Shown here one piece after another: positions 26,273-35,746 of a stretch of 62,956 nucleotides of DNA (its first letter is position 1; the number at the start of each line of letters is the position of its first letter). Source of the DNA: a bacterium (GTDB lineage Bacteria; Electryoneota; RPQS01); the NCBI GenBank assembly GCA_016721565.1, contig JADKHW010000026.1, positions 1 through 62,956 on the forward strand. Direction: 5' to 3'. The position numbers and the translations under genes were made by a program. The notes under the pieces were generated by a model. The model saw only the letters and a list, made by a program, of their open reading frames with translations, was not told the DNA's origin and did not search any database.

Positions 26273-28145
26273 GCGCGGGTTCGTAGTCGGGCTGATAATG
26301 GAGTGAGCGGCCTAAGCATTCGCGGGCGGCGGCTTCCTGTTTGTTCTGACCGAATGCGACGGCGAGGTGATAGAAACTTTGAGCGGACGGCGCGATGGCA
26401 ACGCATTCTTTAAGCGGAATTTGGGCTGTTACGGCGTCACCGTCACGCAAGAATCGTTTGCCGCGTTCGAGCAAGAGATGAGATAGGTTGACGCGAATAT
26501 CCGCGTTGCTGGTATCGGCATTGTAGCCGCGATGATAGGCGTCGAGCGCGCTGGCCGTGTCTTGTTGCAGTTCAAGAACGGAACCGAGATTGTTCCACGC
26601 CGCGACCGCACGCGAATTCTGTTTCACCATGTCGAGCAGGATTGCTCGTGCTTCGTTGAGATTGTTCGCACGCTGCTCGACGACCGCGCGATTCAAAATT
26701 GCTAAGTCACGCGAACCGGGATCGGATTCGGCAAGCGCGAAACTCGAGCGAGCTTGATTGAGTTGACCCAGTGCGAGAAAGGCGTTGCCTTCCATGAAGT
26801 GTGCGGCGCCGACATTGGCTTCGCGAGCATTGTAGGGGTTGATAATCGCAATGACAAACACGGCAAACGCAACCAAACCCGCTTTGGTTTTCTGAGATTT
26901 GCTGAAGGTGCTCCAAACTGCCACACCTACTCCTGAAAGAATGCAGAGCCACGGCACGACCGGCATGCGGAAGCGGCTGGCAATGAAGAACAGGATGACG
27001 CTCACGGCATAGGCCAAGATGAGTCCCCAGAGCAGACGGGCCTCCGATTTCCAGAAGGCCAATACGGCTAAGGGCAGCAAAAGAGCGAAATTCAACAGAA
27101 TCAGTAGTGCGAGGCCCGGAGTTTGCCCTGCAAAGTAGGCTATGTGTTTATTATTTGAGACCTCGAAACGGTTGAAAAACAGCAGGGCCTTTCGTACCAT
27201 TAACTTAAGCCCAAGTCCGGGCTGGTCGGCGAGGAAGCTTTTCCCTTTGTCGTAGTAGAAATCCGATACGCCGCCGGGGCCAAGCTCGCGGTGGGTCTCG
27301 CGTTCTGCAATCTTTTCGGCTTGCTCTATGGTCCAGAAACGGTCTGCACCGGGGAGGACGGATGAAATTCCGTCGGCTTGGGGGTTATTGCCGATCCAGA
27401 AGTTGACGCCGCCTTGAGTGGCAATTAGGACGGGCTCATAGCCAAGCTTCCAGTTTGCCAATGTAATTGGAGCGATGGGCAGGGCAAGTCCGACGAGGCT
27501 TATGATAGCCAAACGAATGGATATGGTTTTCCAGACGGGCCAGAGAGCTATTGCAATTGCGACGGGGGCAACCAGCAGGAAGTTTGGGCGAGTAATGGCG
27601 GCAAGTCCCCAGAGCACACCGCAGACGAGAGCTTGTTTGAGCGTCGGGGATTTTTTTAGTGCTAATGTGCTCCAGCCGACTAAGACGGCCATGAGCATTT
27701 CGAGACTTGTGGAGAGAATCTCGGCGCTGTAGAAAATGACCATGCCGTTGACCGCGAAGAGAATTCCGGCAACGCGCGCGGCGAGAGTTCCGAAGTAGTT
27801 TTGAGTGACGCGGTAGAGAACAACAAGCGTCGCCATTTGCAGAATCAAGTTGAGCAATCTGGCCCAGAGCAGGTCGTTGTCCATGAGGGCATAGACGGTT
27901 CCGAGCAGCCACGGATAAAGCGGCGCGCGGAAGAGCGGCCACGGTCCGAAATCACCGTTTGCGACGCGCTGAGCGGCCTCGTGGTACCAGAGCGGATCAA
28001 CAGCCGGAGCTAAGAAGGTCGGGCTGTGTGCGGCGTTGTAGATATGCCAGACGCGTAGGATGAAAGCCCCTGCGAGAATAGCCCAATACCAAATGTCTTG
28101 AGCAGGAAACGTGACCTGCCGCCTTGTCGAATTGTTAACTTTCAT
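26205..28145 (-). CDS. GT39-like (PMT_2) glycosyltransferase with TPR tail
   Basis: 646 aa. A first membrane segment (YWAILAGAFILRVWHIYN) is followed by the loop motif VDPLWYHEAAQRVANGDFG and FRAPLYPWLLG. That is the D-x-x-x-Y ... R-x-P-x-Y-P pattern of PMT_2/ArnT-type GT-C enzymes, which transfer sugars from polyprenyl phosphates in the periplasm. About ten further membrane segments follow. From residue about 430 there are TPR-like repeats (AHFMEGNAFLALGQLNQARSSF, AWNNLGSVLELQQDTASALDAYHRGYNAD). Protein or lipid glycosylation of surface components is plausible, since the neighbourhood is rich in exported proteins. Its last 68 bp overlap the end of the convergent gene. Confidence 0.8.
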   Translation of the reverse strand: MKVNNSTRRQVTFPAQDIWYWAILAGAFILRVWHIYNAAHSPTFLAPAVDPLWYHEAAQRVANGDFGPWPLFRAPLYPWLLGTVYALMDNDLLWARLLNLILQMATLVVLYRVTQNYFGTLAARVAGILFAVNGMVIFYSAEILSTSLEMLMAVLVGWSTLALKKSPTLKQALVCGVLWGLAAITRPNFLLVAPVAIAIALWPVWKTISIRLAIISLVGLALPIAPITLANWKLGYEPVLIATQGGVNFWIGNNPQADGISSVLPGADRFWTIEQAEKIAERETHRELGPGGVSDFYYDKGKSFLADQPGLGLKLMVRKALLFFNRFEVSNNKHIAYFAGQTPGLALLILLNFALLLPLAVLAFWKSEARLLWGLILAYAVSVILFFIASRFRMPVVPWLCILSGVGVAVWSTFSKSQKTKAGLVAFAVFVIAIINPYNAREANVGAAHFMEGNAFLALGQLNQARSSFALAESDPGSRDLAILNRAVVEQRANNLNEARAILLDMVKQNSRAVAAWNNLGSVLELQQDTASALDAYHRGYNADTSNADIRVNLSHLLLERGKRFLRDGDAVTAQIPLKECVAIAPSAQSFYHLAVAFGQNKQEAAARECLGRSLHYQPDYEPALTLLRQIQASESLVPSLVPESK

Positions 28146-28216
28146 ACCCCGAATATATGAATCTCAAGTCCCATATTCCATTGCACGAATCAATTAGCCA
28201 CCAGAAGGGGGTTCCC

Positions 28217-31200
28217 ATGAAACTCACCCTGATTGCCCTGTTGTTGTGTGTCGTAGCCACGATGTCCGTGCGCGCGGCTGAACTTTCGCCGACGCTGCCG
28301 GATGTTTTATCCTCGGCCAGCGAGACCGACCAGATTCCGGTGATTGTCTATTTGGACAGTAAACTTTCGATGGACGATGTCTATCCGCAGGCACGGGCGT
28401 TGCCGATGGGTCCGCGCCGCGAGTATGTCGTAAGGGCGCTGAAGGAACGGTTTGCGGACATGAGCCCGAACGTGCTGAAGTATCTTGAAGGATACGAAAA
28501 GACGGGCGAGGTGTCGTTGTTGCGGCCGCTTTGGATAATTAATGCGATTCGTGTCACCGCGACACCCGCGTGGTTCGGCAATTGGCAAGCGGTTTTCCGG
28601 AAGTTATCTATCTTGCGCACGACCAGAAAGACGAAAACACGCTGGATGATATTGGCTGGGGAGTCTTCGAAGCTCAAGCTCCGCAAGTCTGGGCACAGTA
28701 TGGCGCTAAAGGCCAGGGCGTGCTTGTTGGGCATAAGGACTCGGGTATTGACTTTGAGGGTTGCGAGAAATTTGCAGGCCGCATCTGGTTTAATCCCGGC
28801 GAAGACTTGAACGGCAACGGGTCGCTTGATGCCGGTGAAGCGAACGGAATTGACGACGACGGCAATCGTTATGTGGACGATTTCTACGGCTGGAATTTTG
28901 ATCAGAACAACAATGACGTGTCTGACCGTGATGGACATGGTACGCGTACATCATCGGTCATCTGCTCAAACCTTGAAGGAGTTTGTGATACAGTTAGTAT
29001 GGCACCGTTGGCTACGTTGGTCGTATTGAGTGGCTATCGTTCTCAGGGGGCGGTATTCGAGTCCAGCCAATATGCAGTCGAGAACGGCGTGAACGTAATT
29101 TCGGCGAGCTTGAGCTTTAAGCAGCGCGAATGCCAAGAAGATGAGCTTCGTGAATGTCCGAATCGCGTGTCACATCGCTGGGTGAGTGAAATGGAGCTTG
29201 CAGCAGGCATTATTCACGCTAATTCTACGGGTAACGATGGCTTAACCAATCCGCGCCCATTGTCAACTGCCACTCCGTCAGATTGTCCACCGCCATCAAT
29301 GACATCTGGTCATTACCAGCAAGGCGGTGTAAGCTCAATCGTCGCAGTAGCGGCGTACCAGTCGAACGGCACATTTGGCACGTACAGTGGTGTTGGTCCG
29401 GCAGCGTGGTCACACCAAGACCTATGTGCTGAAGCGAGAATGCCGTGGTGCGGAGCGGAAGGCTCGGCGAACGAATACCCTGCGGAATTTGAGGACTATC
29501 CTTATCACAATGGGAATCACGGATTGCTTAAACCCGACATTACTGCACCGACCGTGGTTACAGCAATTACGGTGAATTGTACTTGTGGGAGTATCAATGG
29601 GACATCAGGTGCCACTCCACACGTCGGCGGGGCGCTTGCAATAATCTATTCTGCGTTTCCGGGAATCACTCCTGAGGAAGCGTATCAAGTATTGGTAAAT
29701 GGTGCTTTGGATGCGGGTGATCCAGGCCCCGATACGACGTGGGGCTTTGGCAAGCTCAGAATGCTGCCTTCGATTTCACGTGGGATGGATGATATGGGTT
29801 CGGTTGCAGGTAATATAACCAACAATGGTCAGGATCTTGAAGGAGTTCGCATTTCGGTTGAAGGAGCAAATCCTGTCTGGACCGATGCTAATGGTGACTA
29901 TGAGTTATTCTTGCGCCCCGGAACCTACACAGGTTTGTATGAGAAGTTTGGTTATCAATCCGTCTCGCGCAACATCAACATCGTTGCCGGTCAAGTTGAT
30001 GACGGAAATCTCACGCTCAACATGTCTGCGAACGCATCTCTTGTGGTCACAGTTGTTGATCAATTCGATGTTGCGATGCCGGGTGTTTTAGTTGAGCATC
30101 CGTTGAGCGAAACGTCACTTTACACCGATGCAAACGGACAGGTGACATTTGGAACGATGTTTGACGGAACTCAGGAATTTCAAGTGGCTCAGAATATCGA
30201 AGTCTATGAGCATACGGTACACCAGATCAATTTGACTGCGGGCAATAACACGGCGGAACTCGCGCTTGTGCCGTCTGCGTCGTTTGGTCCGACCGGGCCG
30301 GATGAATATGGATACTATGCCTATGACGATCTGGATGCAGGTGGGCCGACTTACGATTGGGTTGAACTTGCGGACGGTTTAGGAACGAATCTCAATCTAA
30401 GCGGCGACAGTTTTGTTATGCAAGACCTCCCGTTCCAGATGCGATTCTACGGCAATCCTACGAATGTACTGGCTATCTCGTCAAACGGCAACATCATCAT
30501 TGGTGGCGGAGGCAGTAATGATTGGGGCCATTGGCCGATTCCGGCTCCGTCAACTCCGAATAATTATATTGCAGTTCTTTACCAAGACTACAGACCGGAA
30601 AGCGGCGGCGGAGTTTGGTATTACTATGATCAGGACGCAGGGCGGGCGATCATTCAATGGGAAGACGTGCCAGAATATTTCAACTATGGCCGCGCAACAT
30701 TCCAAATCCACATTTACGATCCTTCGGTCAATCACGACCACCTTGGGAATAGTGTGATCGAGATGCACTATGCGGATTTCGTGGATAGATTTGATGCCAC
30801 AACGGGTATTGAGAATGCAGACGGTTCGGTCGGAGTGGAGTATAGCTTCAATCGCTATTACGGCGCAGGTTCGACACCGATTCGTGCTGGAAGGGCTATC
30901 CGTTTCACTACCGATCAATTTGAAGCCGCTGACGACGAACCTGTCGGCATGCCGAACGAGTTTGCGCTGTTGCAAAACTATCCGAATCCGTTTAACTCAC
31001 AGACGACGTTTAGATTCAACATTCCGCAGGCAGGTCAGGTTGCCTTGAAGCTCTATGATATCACAGGGCGCGAGACGGCGACGTTGTTCGATGGAATTAA
31101 GCAGGCTGGGGCGCACACGGTTAGCTTTGACGCCACGGGTTTGGCAACTGGAATCTATTTTGCCCGCATGGAAGCAAATGGAAAAATCGTTAGGGCGAAG

Positions 31201-31221
31201 AAGGTGTTGTATTTGAAGTAG
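28217..31221 (+). CDS. T9SS-sorted subtilisin-like serine protease (S8), frameshifted
   Basis: ATG 28217 follows AAGGGGG and opens a signal peptide (KLTLIALLLCVVATMSVRA). An inhibitor-type prodomain follows (QIPVIVYLDSKLS, ALPMGPRREYVVRALKERF). One G is missing near 28,570; restoring it joins VTATPA to VVRQLASGFPEVIYLAHDQ. The S8 catalytic residues are visible: Asp in GVLVGHKDSGIDF, His in DRDGHGTRTSSVI, Ser in NGTSGATPHVGG, and the oxyanion Asn in HANSTGND. An inserted DLNGNGSLDAGEANGIDDDG stretch looks Ca-binding. Two carboxypeptidase-regulatory-like domains follow, then a YGYYAYDDLDAGG domain shared with the gene at 61483, and finally the T9SS sorting domain (YPNPFNSQTTFRFNI to KKVLYLK). 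An extracellular or cell-surface protease. Confidence 0.93.
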
Positions 31222-31241
31222 TCAGGCTACGATTAAAATTG

Positions 31242-31278
31242 AAAAGCCCGGTGCATTACTGCATCGGGCTTTTGTTAT
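31242..31278 (+). terminator. Rho-independent terminator
   Basis: AAAAGCCCGGTGCA - TTAC - TGCATCGGGCTTTT then GTTATTT. It can serve both the protease gene and the convergent receiver-domain gene. Confidence 0.88.
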
Positions 31279-31319
31279 TTCGAGGCCGCGCTCGCGGAGC
31301 GGCTTACTCGCAAATTGAA

Positions 31320-31688
31320 CTATGCGGACTGCTTGAGGTGCAGGCCCTCAACGGCTTGCTTGAGCTGATCCAGAGAAAAGGGCTTCTCAAGAAACGCTTC
31401 GGGCCGCGGGGGAGCCATGTTTAAGGCCGCCTTATAGTGAACCCACCCTGTGATCAGAATTACGGGCATATTGGGGTCGCAGGCCTTGATGTCCTTAAGG
31501 AGCAGCAAGCCGTTGCGATTCGGCATATGAATGTCTGAAATCACTAACGCGGGGTGCTGTTGCTCAAAGGCCATGAAGGCCTGGTCACCATCCTCGGCAA
31601 GAATCGGCTCGTAGCCCAGCTCCTGTACACACTGTGCAAGCATCTCGAGCATGCTTCTATCATCATCTACAACCAAGCACTTAGCCAT
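31320..31688 (-). CDS. Single-domain response regulator (CheY-like receiver)
   Basis: 122 aa, receiver domain only. The acidic pair (VVDDD, Asp 8-9), phosphoacceptor Asp 52 (VISDIHMPNRNG), switch Thr 80 (VILITG) and conserved Lys 102 (AFLEKPF) are all present, so it should be phosphorylated by a histidine kinase. There is no output domain and no kinase nearby, so its partner is encoded elsewhere. The stand-alone design suggests protein-protein signalling or a phosphorelay. Confidence 0.95.
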   Translation of the reverse strand: MAKCLVVDDDRSMLEMLAQCVQELGYEPILAEDGDQAFMAFEQQHPALVISDIHMPNRNGLLLLKDIKACDPNMPVILITGWVHYKAALNMAPPRPEAFLEKPFSLDQLKQAVEGLHLKQSA

Positions 31689-32126
31689 TATCTATCCCGT
31701 CAAGTTTCGAAAGTCGGAGCGAAATATACTACGGTTTTACGGGCAAACGATGTGCCCAACGTTAAAGGCACATTAGGAGGGGGAGGAGAGGCTAAAGTAA
31801 TTCAGGTGTTCAATCGTTGTCCTCTTTGGGGATGTGGGAATGAAGAGGAGTAATACTATCCTAACACACATGTTGCAGGTTGACGACCCCTCTGTGGATA
31901 TGTTGATAAGTTGAGTATTTTCATGGTTTTTTGAGGATTTAGGCAGGTAAGTTAGAAAGCACTTAGTGAAACTTTACACAAGGGAAAAGCGTTCATAAGC
32001 TATTGAGTCTCAAGGGAATTGTGAGGTGCTAAATCCTTGCAATTCAATAGAAATGACTTGCTTTTCGGGTTAGATAGTTCTATATTTGCGCAAGTTCCGC
32101 AAAGGGAAATCAAGGAGATTAAGTAC
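31689..32126. other. Intergenic region
   Basis: No gene seen. It holds a purine-rich stretch (GGAGGGGGAGGAGAGG near 31774), a single imperfect DnaA-box-like TGTGGATAT at 31893 and the promoter at 32058. Confidence 0.5.
32058..32086 (+). promoter_or_regulatory. Probable sigma-70 promoter
   Basis: TTGCTT, 17 bp, TATATT, 41 bp upstream of the outer-membrane protein start at 32127. Confidence 0.7.
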
Positions 32127-33293
32127 ATGTTTCTTCGCAAAGTTTGTTTTGTAGCATTGTTGCTGGCCCTCGTAGTTCTGCCGGCAACGTCACACGCTAC
32201 GGTTACGCGTGTGATCGGTTTGGGTGGCGCTGACGCCAATTTTATCGTTCGTGATGCCTTCAACTCGACGGTTTGGCCGCAACTCGTCAAGCACTACGGC
32301 ATGCAGTCCGGAATGGAAGTTTATGGCGATGGCGAGAACGGCTGGGACGTCCAGAAGGCCTACGTGAACTACGATTTTGGCGATGAGAAGTCGGTCCTGC
32401 AGTTTGCGCTCGACAAGCTCAACACCCGTAATTACGGAATGCTTGCCGACAACGAACTTGCCGATCTGGACAACGTTCCGGGCGGCTACAACAAGCTGAA
32501 TATTACCTACGGTCGCCCGATAGGTGAAGACATGCTCGTTGGTGTTGGTTTGCACTTCGCAGGCAAGAGCCTGAAGACGAACGAAGACGGCGGCGACTAT
32601 GATCACTCGTATAGCGAAATCGGCTTGCTGCTTGGTTTGACCGCAATGCAAGAGAAGCTTGACGTTTCGTTGGGTTTCCGTTCGGGTTCTTACACGATTG
32701 ATGAAGGCGGCAGCACGTTGGCAGAAGCTGACGGCGCAAGCGACATTATGGTTGCGGCTCGCTACTGGCACGAAGCCAGCGAGACATACACCATGGTTCC
32801 GAGCCTCGCGATCGGTATGCACACGGACAATGCCAAGATGGGTGACGCTGCAAACGAATACAGTAGCGGCATGTTCCGTTTGGGCGTTGGCAACAACTGG
32901 ACGCCGAAAGAAAACCTGCTCGTGATCTCTGAAATTGGTCTGCGCAGCATGAGCGAAACTTGGAAGCCGGACGGCGGCGAAGAAGCCAAGGATTCGGAAT
33001 CTGATATTTTCTGGAGACTCGGTGTTGAGTCCGAAATCTTCGGTTGGCTCTGGGGCCGCTTCGGCGCCGAGCGTGATTGGGTTGGCGCGACGTGGGAATC
33101 ACAGGTTGGCCAGCCGGAATGGTCCTCCAGCATGACGAGCACCTACGTTGGTGCGACGACTCGTTGGAATCGCTTCCAGGCTGACTTGCTTGTGCACCCG
33201 TCGTTCTTTGGTTATGGCCCGAACTTCCTGTCCGGTTACACCGACATGATTTTCACGAAGGCTTCGATCAAGATCAACTTCGACAAGCAGTAA
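32127..33293 (+). CDS. Outer-membrane beta-barrel protein
   Basis: 388 aa from ATG 32127, which follows CAAGGAGATT. The signal peptide (RKVCFVALLLALVVLPATSHA) is followed by a chain of alternating amphipathic strands ending each turn in aromatic residues, such as YNKLNITYGRPIG, MLVGVGLHFAG and DVSLGFRSGSYTID. The family is not one I can name. It lacks a T9SS sorting domain and a lipobox. Length and strand count suggest a porin-like or FadL-size barrel. It is monocistronic, between its own promoter and terminator. Start 32037 would place extra residues before the signal peptide and is rejected. Confidence 0.78.
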   Translation: MFLRKVCFVALLLALVVLPATSHATVTRVIGLGGADANFIVRDAFNSTVWPQLVKHYGMQSGMEVYGDGENGWDVQKAYVNYDFGDEKSVLQFALDKLNTRNYGMLADNELADLDNVPGGYNKLNITYGRPIGEDMLVGVGLHFAGKSLKTNEDGGDYDHSYSEIGLLLGLTAMQEKLDVSLGFRSGSYTIDEGGSTLAEADGASDIMVAARYWHEASETYTMVPSLAIGMHTDNAKMGDAANEYSSGMFRLGVGNNWTPKENLLVISEIGLRSMSETWKPDGGEEAKDSESDIFWRLGVESEIFGWLWGRFGAERDWVGATWESQVGQPEWSSSMTSTYVGATTRWNRFQADLLVHPSFFGYGPNFLSGYTDMIFTKASIKINFDKQ

Positions 33294-33322
33294 TTCGCGC
33301 ATAGCGAACAAGGTTAGATTGG

Positions 33323-33356
33323 TCGGGCGGCAGTGATGCCGTCCGATTTTTTTTAT
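33323..33356 (+). terminator. Rho-independent terminator
   Basis: TCGGGCGGCA - GTGA - TGCCGTCCGA then TTTTTTTT. Confidence 0.93.
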
Positions 33357-33394
33357 TTTGGAAGCAAAGCTGAGCATAATCAATCTCTTCTGAG

Positions 33395-33410
33395 TGTGCA
33401 AATTTTCACA
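33395..33410. promoter_or_regulatory. CRP/FNR- or Rex-like operator upstream of a strong promoter
   Basis: TGTGCAAATTTTCACA, one mismatch from the TGTGAA-N4-TTCACA core. Its centre is about 59-60 bp upstream of the start predicted from the promoter at 33426, where class I activators of the CRP family bind. Which family binds cannot be told from the site. Confidence 0.45.
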
Positions 33411-33425
33411 TGGAGTGCATGGGGG

Positions 33426-33455
33426 TTGACAAAGCCATTTTTTTTTTGATATAAT
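33426..33455 (+). promoter_or_regulatory. Consensus sigma-70 promoter
   Basis: TTGACA, 18 bp including a run of ten T, TATAAT. It drives the Cys-rich/beta-helix pair at 33518-35638. Confidence 0.88.
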
Positions 33456-33517
33456 AGAAGCAACCTGAGGCCGCGATACGGGTGCGGCGATTCATTTTCA
33501 TTTAATGGGAGGTTGTG

Positions 33518-33934
33518 ATGAAGAAGGTGATTGGAATTCTTGCAGCATGTTTGTACACCGTTCAAGCATTTGCTGCAACAGCATTCTGTATTTCTGTGAA
33601 TGACCCATGTTGTACCGGTGGTTCGTCATTTGGAACGCATCAGTTAACGTCAACCGATGATTTTAGATGGTGGTATATCCACTATGACACGGGCAACGCC
33701 AATAACAAGGTCACGATCATTGCCAAACTTGATGGATCAGAAGTTTGGAGAAGAGAGAATCTCTGCGGATGCGGCAGCACAACAGTCGATTATCACACCT
33801 CAAATCAGCATTTAATACGAATTGAAGTTGAATGTACGGAATGTGGCATGCAGACGTGCGTGAACGGAACCGCTTCAGTGCAGGTATATACACCATCTAA
33901 CAGCGGGTGCCCTGATAATTGTCAAGGCGATTAG
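33518..33934 (+). CDS. Small secreted Cys-rich protein
   Basis: 138 aa, intact, from ATG 33518 after GGGAGG. The signal peptide is KKVIGILAACLYTVQAFAA. The mature part has a beta-rich middle (FRWWYIHYDTG, KVTIIAKLDGSEVWRREN) and paired cysteines (DPCCTGG, LCGCG, CTECGMQTC, GCPDNC). The GSEVWRREN - CGCG - TTVDY - IRIEVEC order aligns by eye with GTEYFLAN - CDHGYC - TTVDL - VIYVC in the protein at 5496. It therefore appears to be a divergent member of the same family. The next gene starts 13 bp downstream. I recognise no named domain and infer only that it is exported and probably disulphide-bonded. Confidence 0.82.
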   Translation: MKKVIGILAACLYTVQAFAATAFCISVNDPCCTGGSSFGTHQLTSTDDFRWWYIHYDTGNANNKVTIIAKLDGSEVWRRENLCGCGSTTVDYHTSNQHLIRIEVECTECGMQTCVNGTASVQVYTPSNSGCPDNCQGD

Positions 33935-33947
33935 ACTCGGAGCTTTG

Positions 33948-35638
33948 ATGAAGGTTGGTTACTTACTTGTTACCATTGTGTTCACTGCGTTAAACTTCCT
34001 TCACGCGGAAATACTTAGAGTGCCAGACGACTTTACGAGCGTCCAGACAGCATTGGATTCGTCCGCGAGTGGCGACACGGTACTGATCGGCCCCGGTGAG
34101 TACGTTCAATCTCTGAATGCGCCAATGCATGACGTAACAATTGCAAGTGACTATATTGTTTCAGGCGACACAACTCAGATAATGGAGTGCATATTGCGCC
34201 CGCCGCCCGGAAGCGTCGGGCGCAATCTTTTTGCATCCCAAGGAATCGGTCTGTTAAGAATTCAAATTGTCGGCGTCAGCTTCATAGGAAGTATGAGCGG
34301 AGGTGAGATCGTAGGTGGTGGAATTGCTGTGTACGGTCGTGTGTTACTGTTGGATCATTGCAGCATAGATTCAACTTATGGGAACTTCGGTGGAGGGCTT
34401 TATGCTGATAGCTGCGATGTTACAGTTTCTGATTGTCGATTTCGATCTACGAGCGCGTGGGAGCGCGGAATAGTCGGCTACTTTCAGAATTGCGACGTTC
34501 ACATGGAACAAACTCTGTTATCGAATGGTTTCCCAACCGCACCAAACCCATCCGGTGAAAACGTGTTGATGATTGACGGAGGAAACATCCTTGTTCGAAG
34601 GAGCATAATAGAGGGATTTGGGTGGGACGATCCACCTGGCGTGACAGGAATTCGCCAATTGGGAGCAGGAACTAGGATTGTATTCGCGGATTGCGATATT
34701 CGCGGCAATAGAATTCACAATTTCTTCAGATTGCCTGAAGAGGGATTGCTCCAATTCTCGCAAATAAGATTCGACTCTAATCGTGTTGTTGAGAATGAAA
34801 TTCAACACGATCTCTTCAGCTATTTTGATGCGGACACGGGCAGCACATGTTTATTTCGAAACAATTCCTTTGTCAGTAATCATCGGTTGAGTGTGGAGGG
34901 ATTTGTCAGCCGAATGTTTTTCACCGTAGGTGCAAACTCGCAATTCACGGAAGTGTCAAGAAACATGTTTGTTGACAATGAAAGTCAGGAGAATAGCGTC
35001 GCTGCAATAGGCTCACCCGCAGATTCATTTGAACTGAAATTTCATAACAACTACATTTTCAACAATGCGTGCGAAGGCTTTGCAAACCCTCCAGGTGGAG
35101 TGACAATGCTGGTAAGCGTTCCGGCTGGAGTTGTTTACCACAATGTGTACTCCCAAAGTGTCGGCTATGCAGCGTTTCAGGGGCTGCACAGCTCGCCGCC
35201 GAGCTTCGCTCCGTACAATTATTGGGGGGATTCTACCGGGCCAAAGCAGGAAGACGAGAACCCTTTTGGACCGGAGACAGCGTTGAGAATTTAGTTCACG
35301 TTGTGCCGTGGCTTGTAGATTCAGCCGATTTCTCCGAAAATTCGAGGACAATAGCTGCAAGTCCGATTACAATTGCGTTAGGTTACCCGTACCCCAACCC
35401 TTTCAATTCGAGCGTGACTATAGAATATGCTCTTGCTCGCGAGCAGGCAGTTCGATTAAAAGTCTATGATGTACAAGGGAAATTGGTGAGCACGTTGTTG
35501 GAGGAGACTCAAGGGATGGGTGTGCATCGGGTGGTGTGGGACGCTGAGGACTTTGCGACAGGATCTTATTTCGCGAGGCTTGAAGGCGTTGACGGGAAAC
35601 AAGCTTCGCAGGTTGTAAAGCTAATGCTCATCAGGTAG
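33948..35638 (+). CDS. T9SS-sorted right-handed beta-helix protein, frameshifted
   Basis: ATG 33948 opens KVGYLLVTIVFTALNFLHA, then the beta-helix cap RVPDDFTSVQTALDSS and GDTVLIGPGEYVQ. These match the cap of the gene at 6014 (HVPDEYATIQDALDST, DTVLVAPGIYHE). Coils carry LDHCSIDS, SDCRFRST, FADCDIRGN and FRNNSFVSN. The helix closes with APYNYWGDSTGPKQ, after which an indel near 35,275 shifts the frame. The remainder (VENLVHVVPWL and a T9SS sorting domain with YPYPNPFNSSVTIEYALA to VVKLMLIR) reads to 35638. It is co-transcribed with the Cys-rich gene just upstream. A surface or secreted carbohydrate-binding or adhesive role is likely. Confidence 0.86.
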
Positions 35639-35664
35639 CTGAAATTGAGTATTGAGAATTAAAG

Positions 35665-35695
35665 GGGGCGACCAGATGGTCGCCCCGCTTCTTGT
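35665..35695 (+). terminator. Rho-independent terminator
   Basis: GGGGCGACC - AGAT - GGTCGCCCC, then CGCTTCTTGTTTT. Confidence 0.75.
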
Positions 35696-35746
35696 TTTGC
35701 GCACGGTCTTTGCTCCATACAGGGTGATTAACCATGAGGAGCGACT

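Noticed and set aside
28570..28600. Programmed ribosomal frameshift in the protease gene
   Set aside because: No slippery heptamer with a downstream pseudoknot. Adding a single G restores conserved sequence, and similar breaks occur all over the window.
31893..31901. DnaA-box-like TGTGGATAT, possible replication origin
   Set aside because: A single imperfect box with no cluster, no dnaA/dnaN nearby and no AT-rich repeat array.
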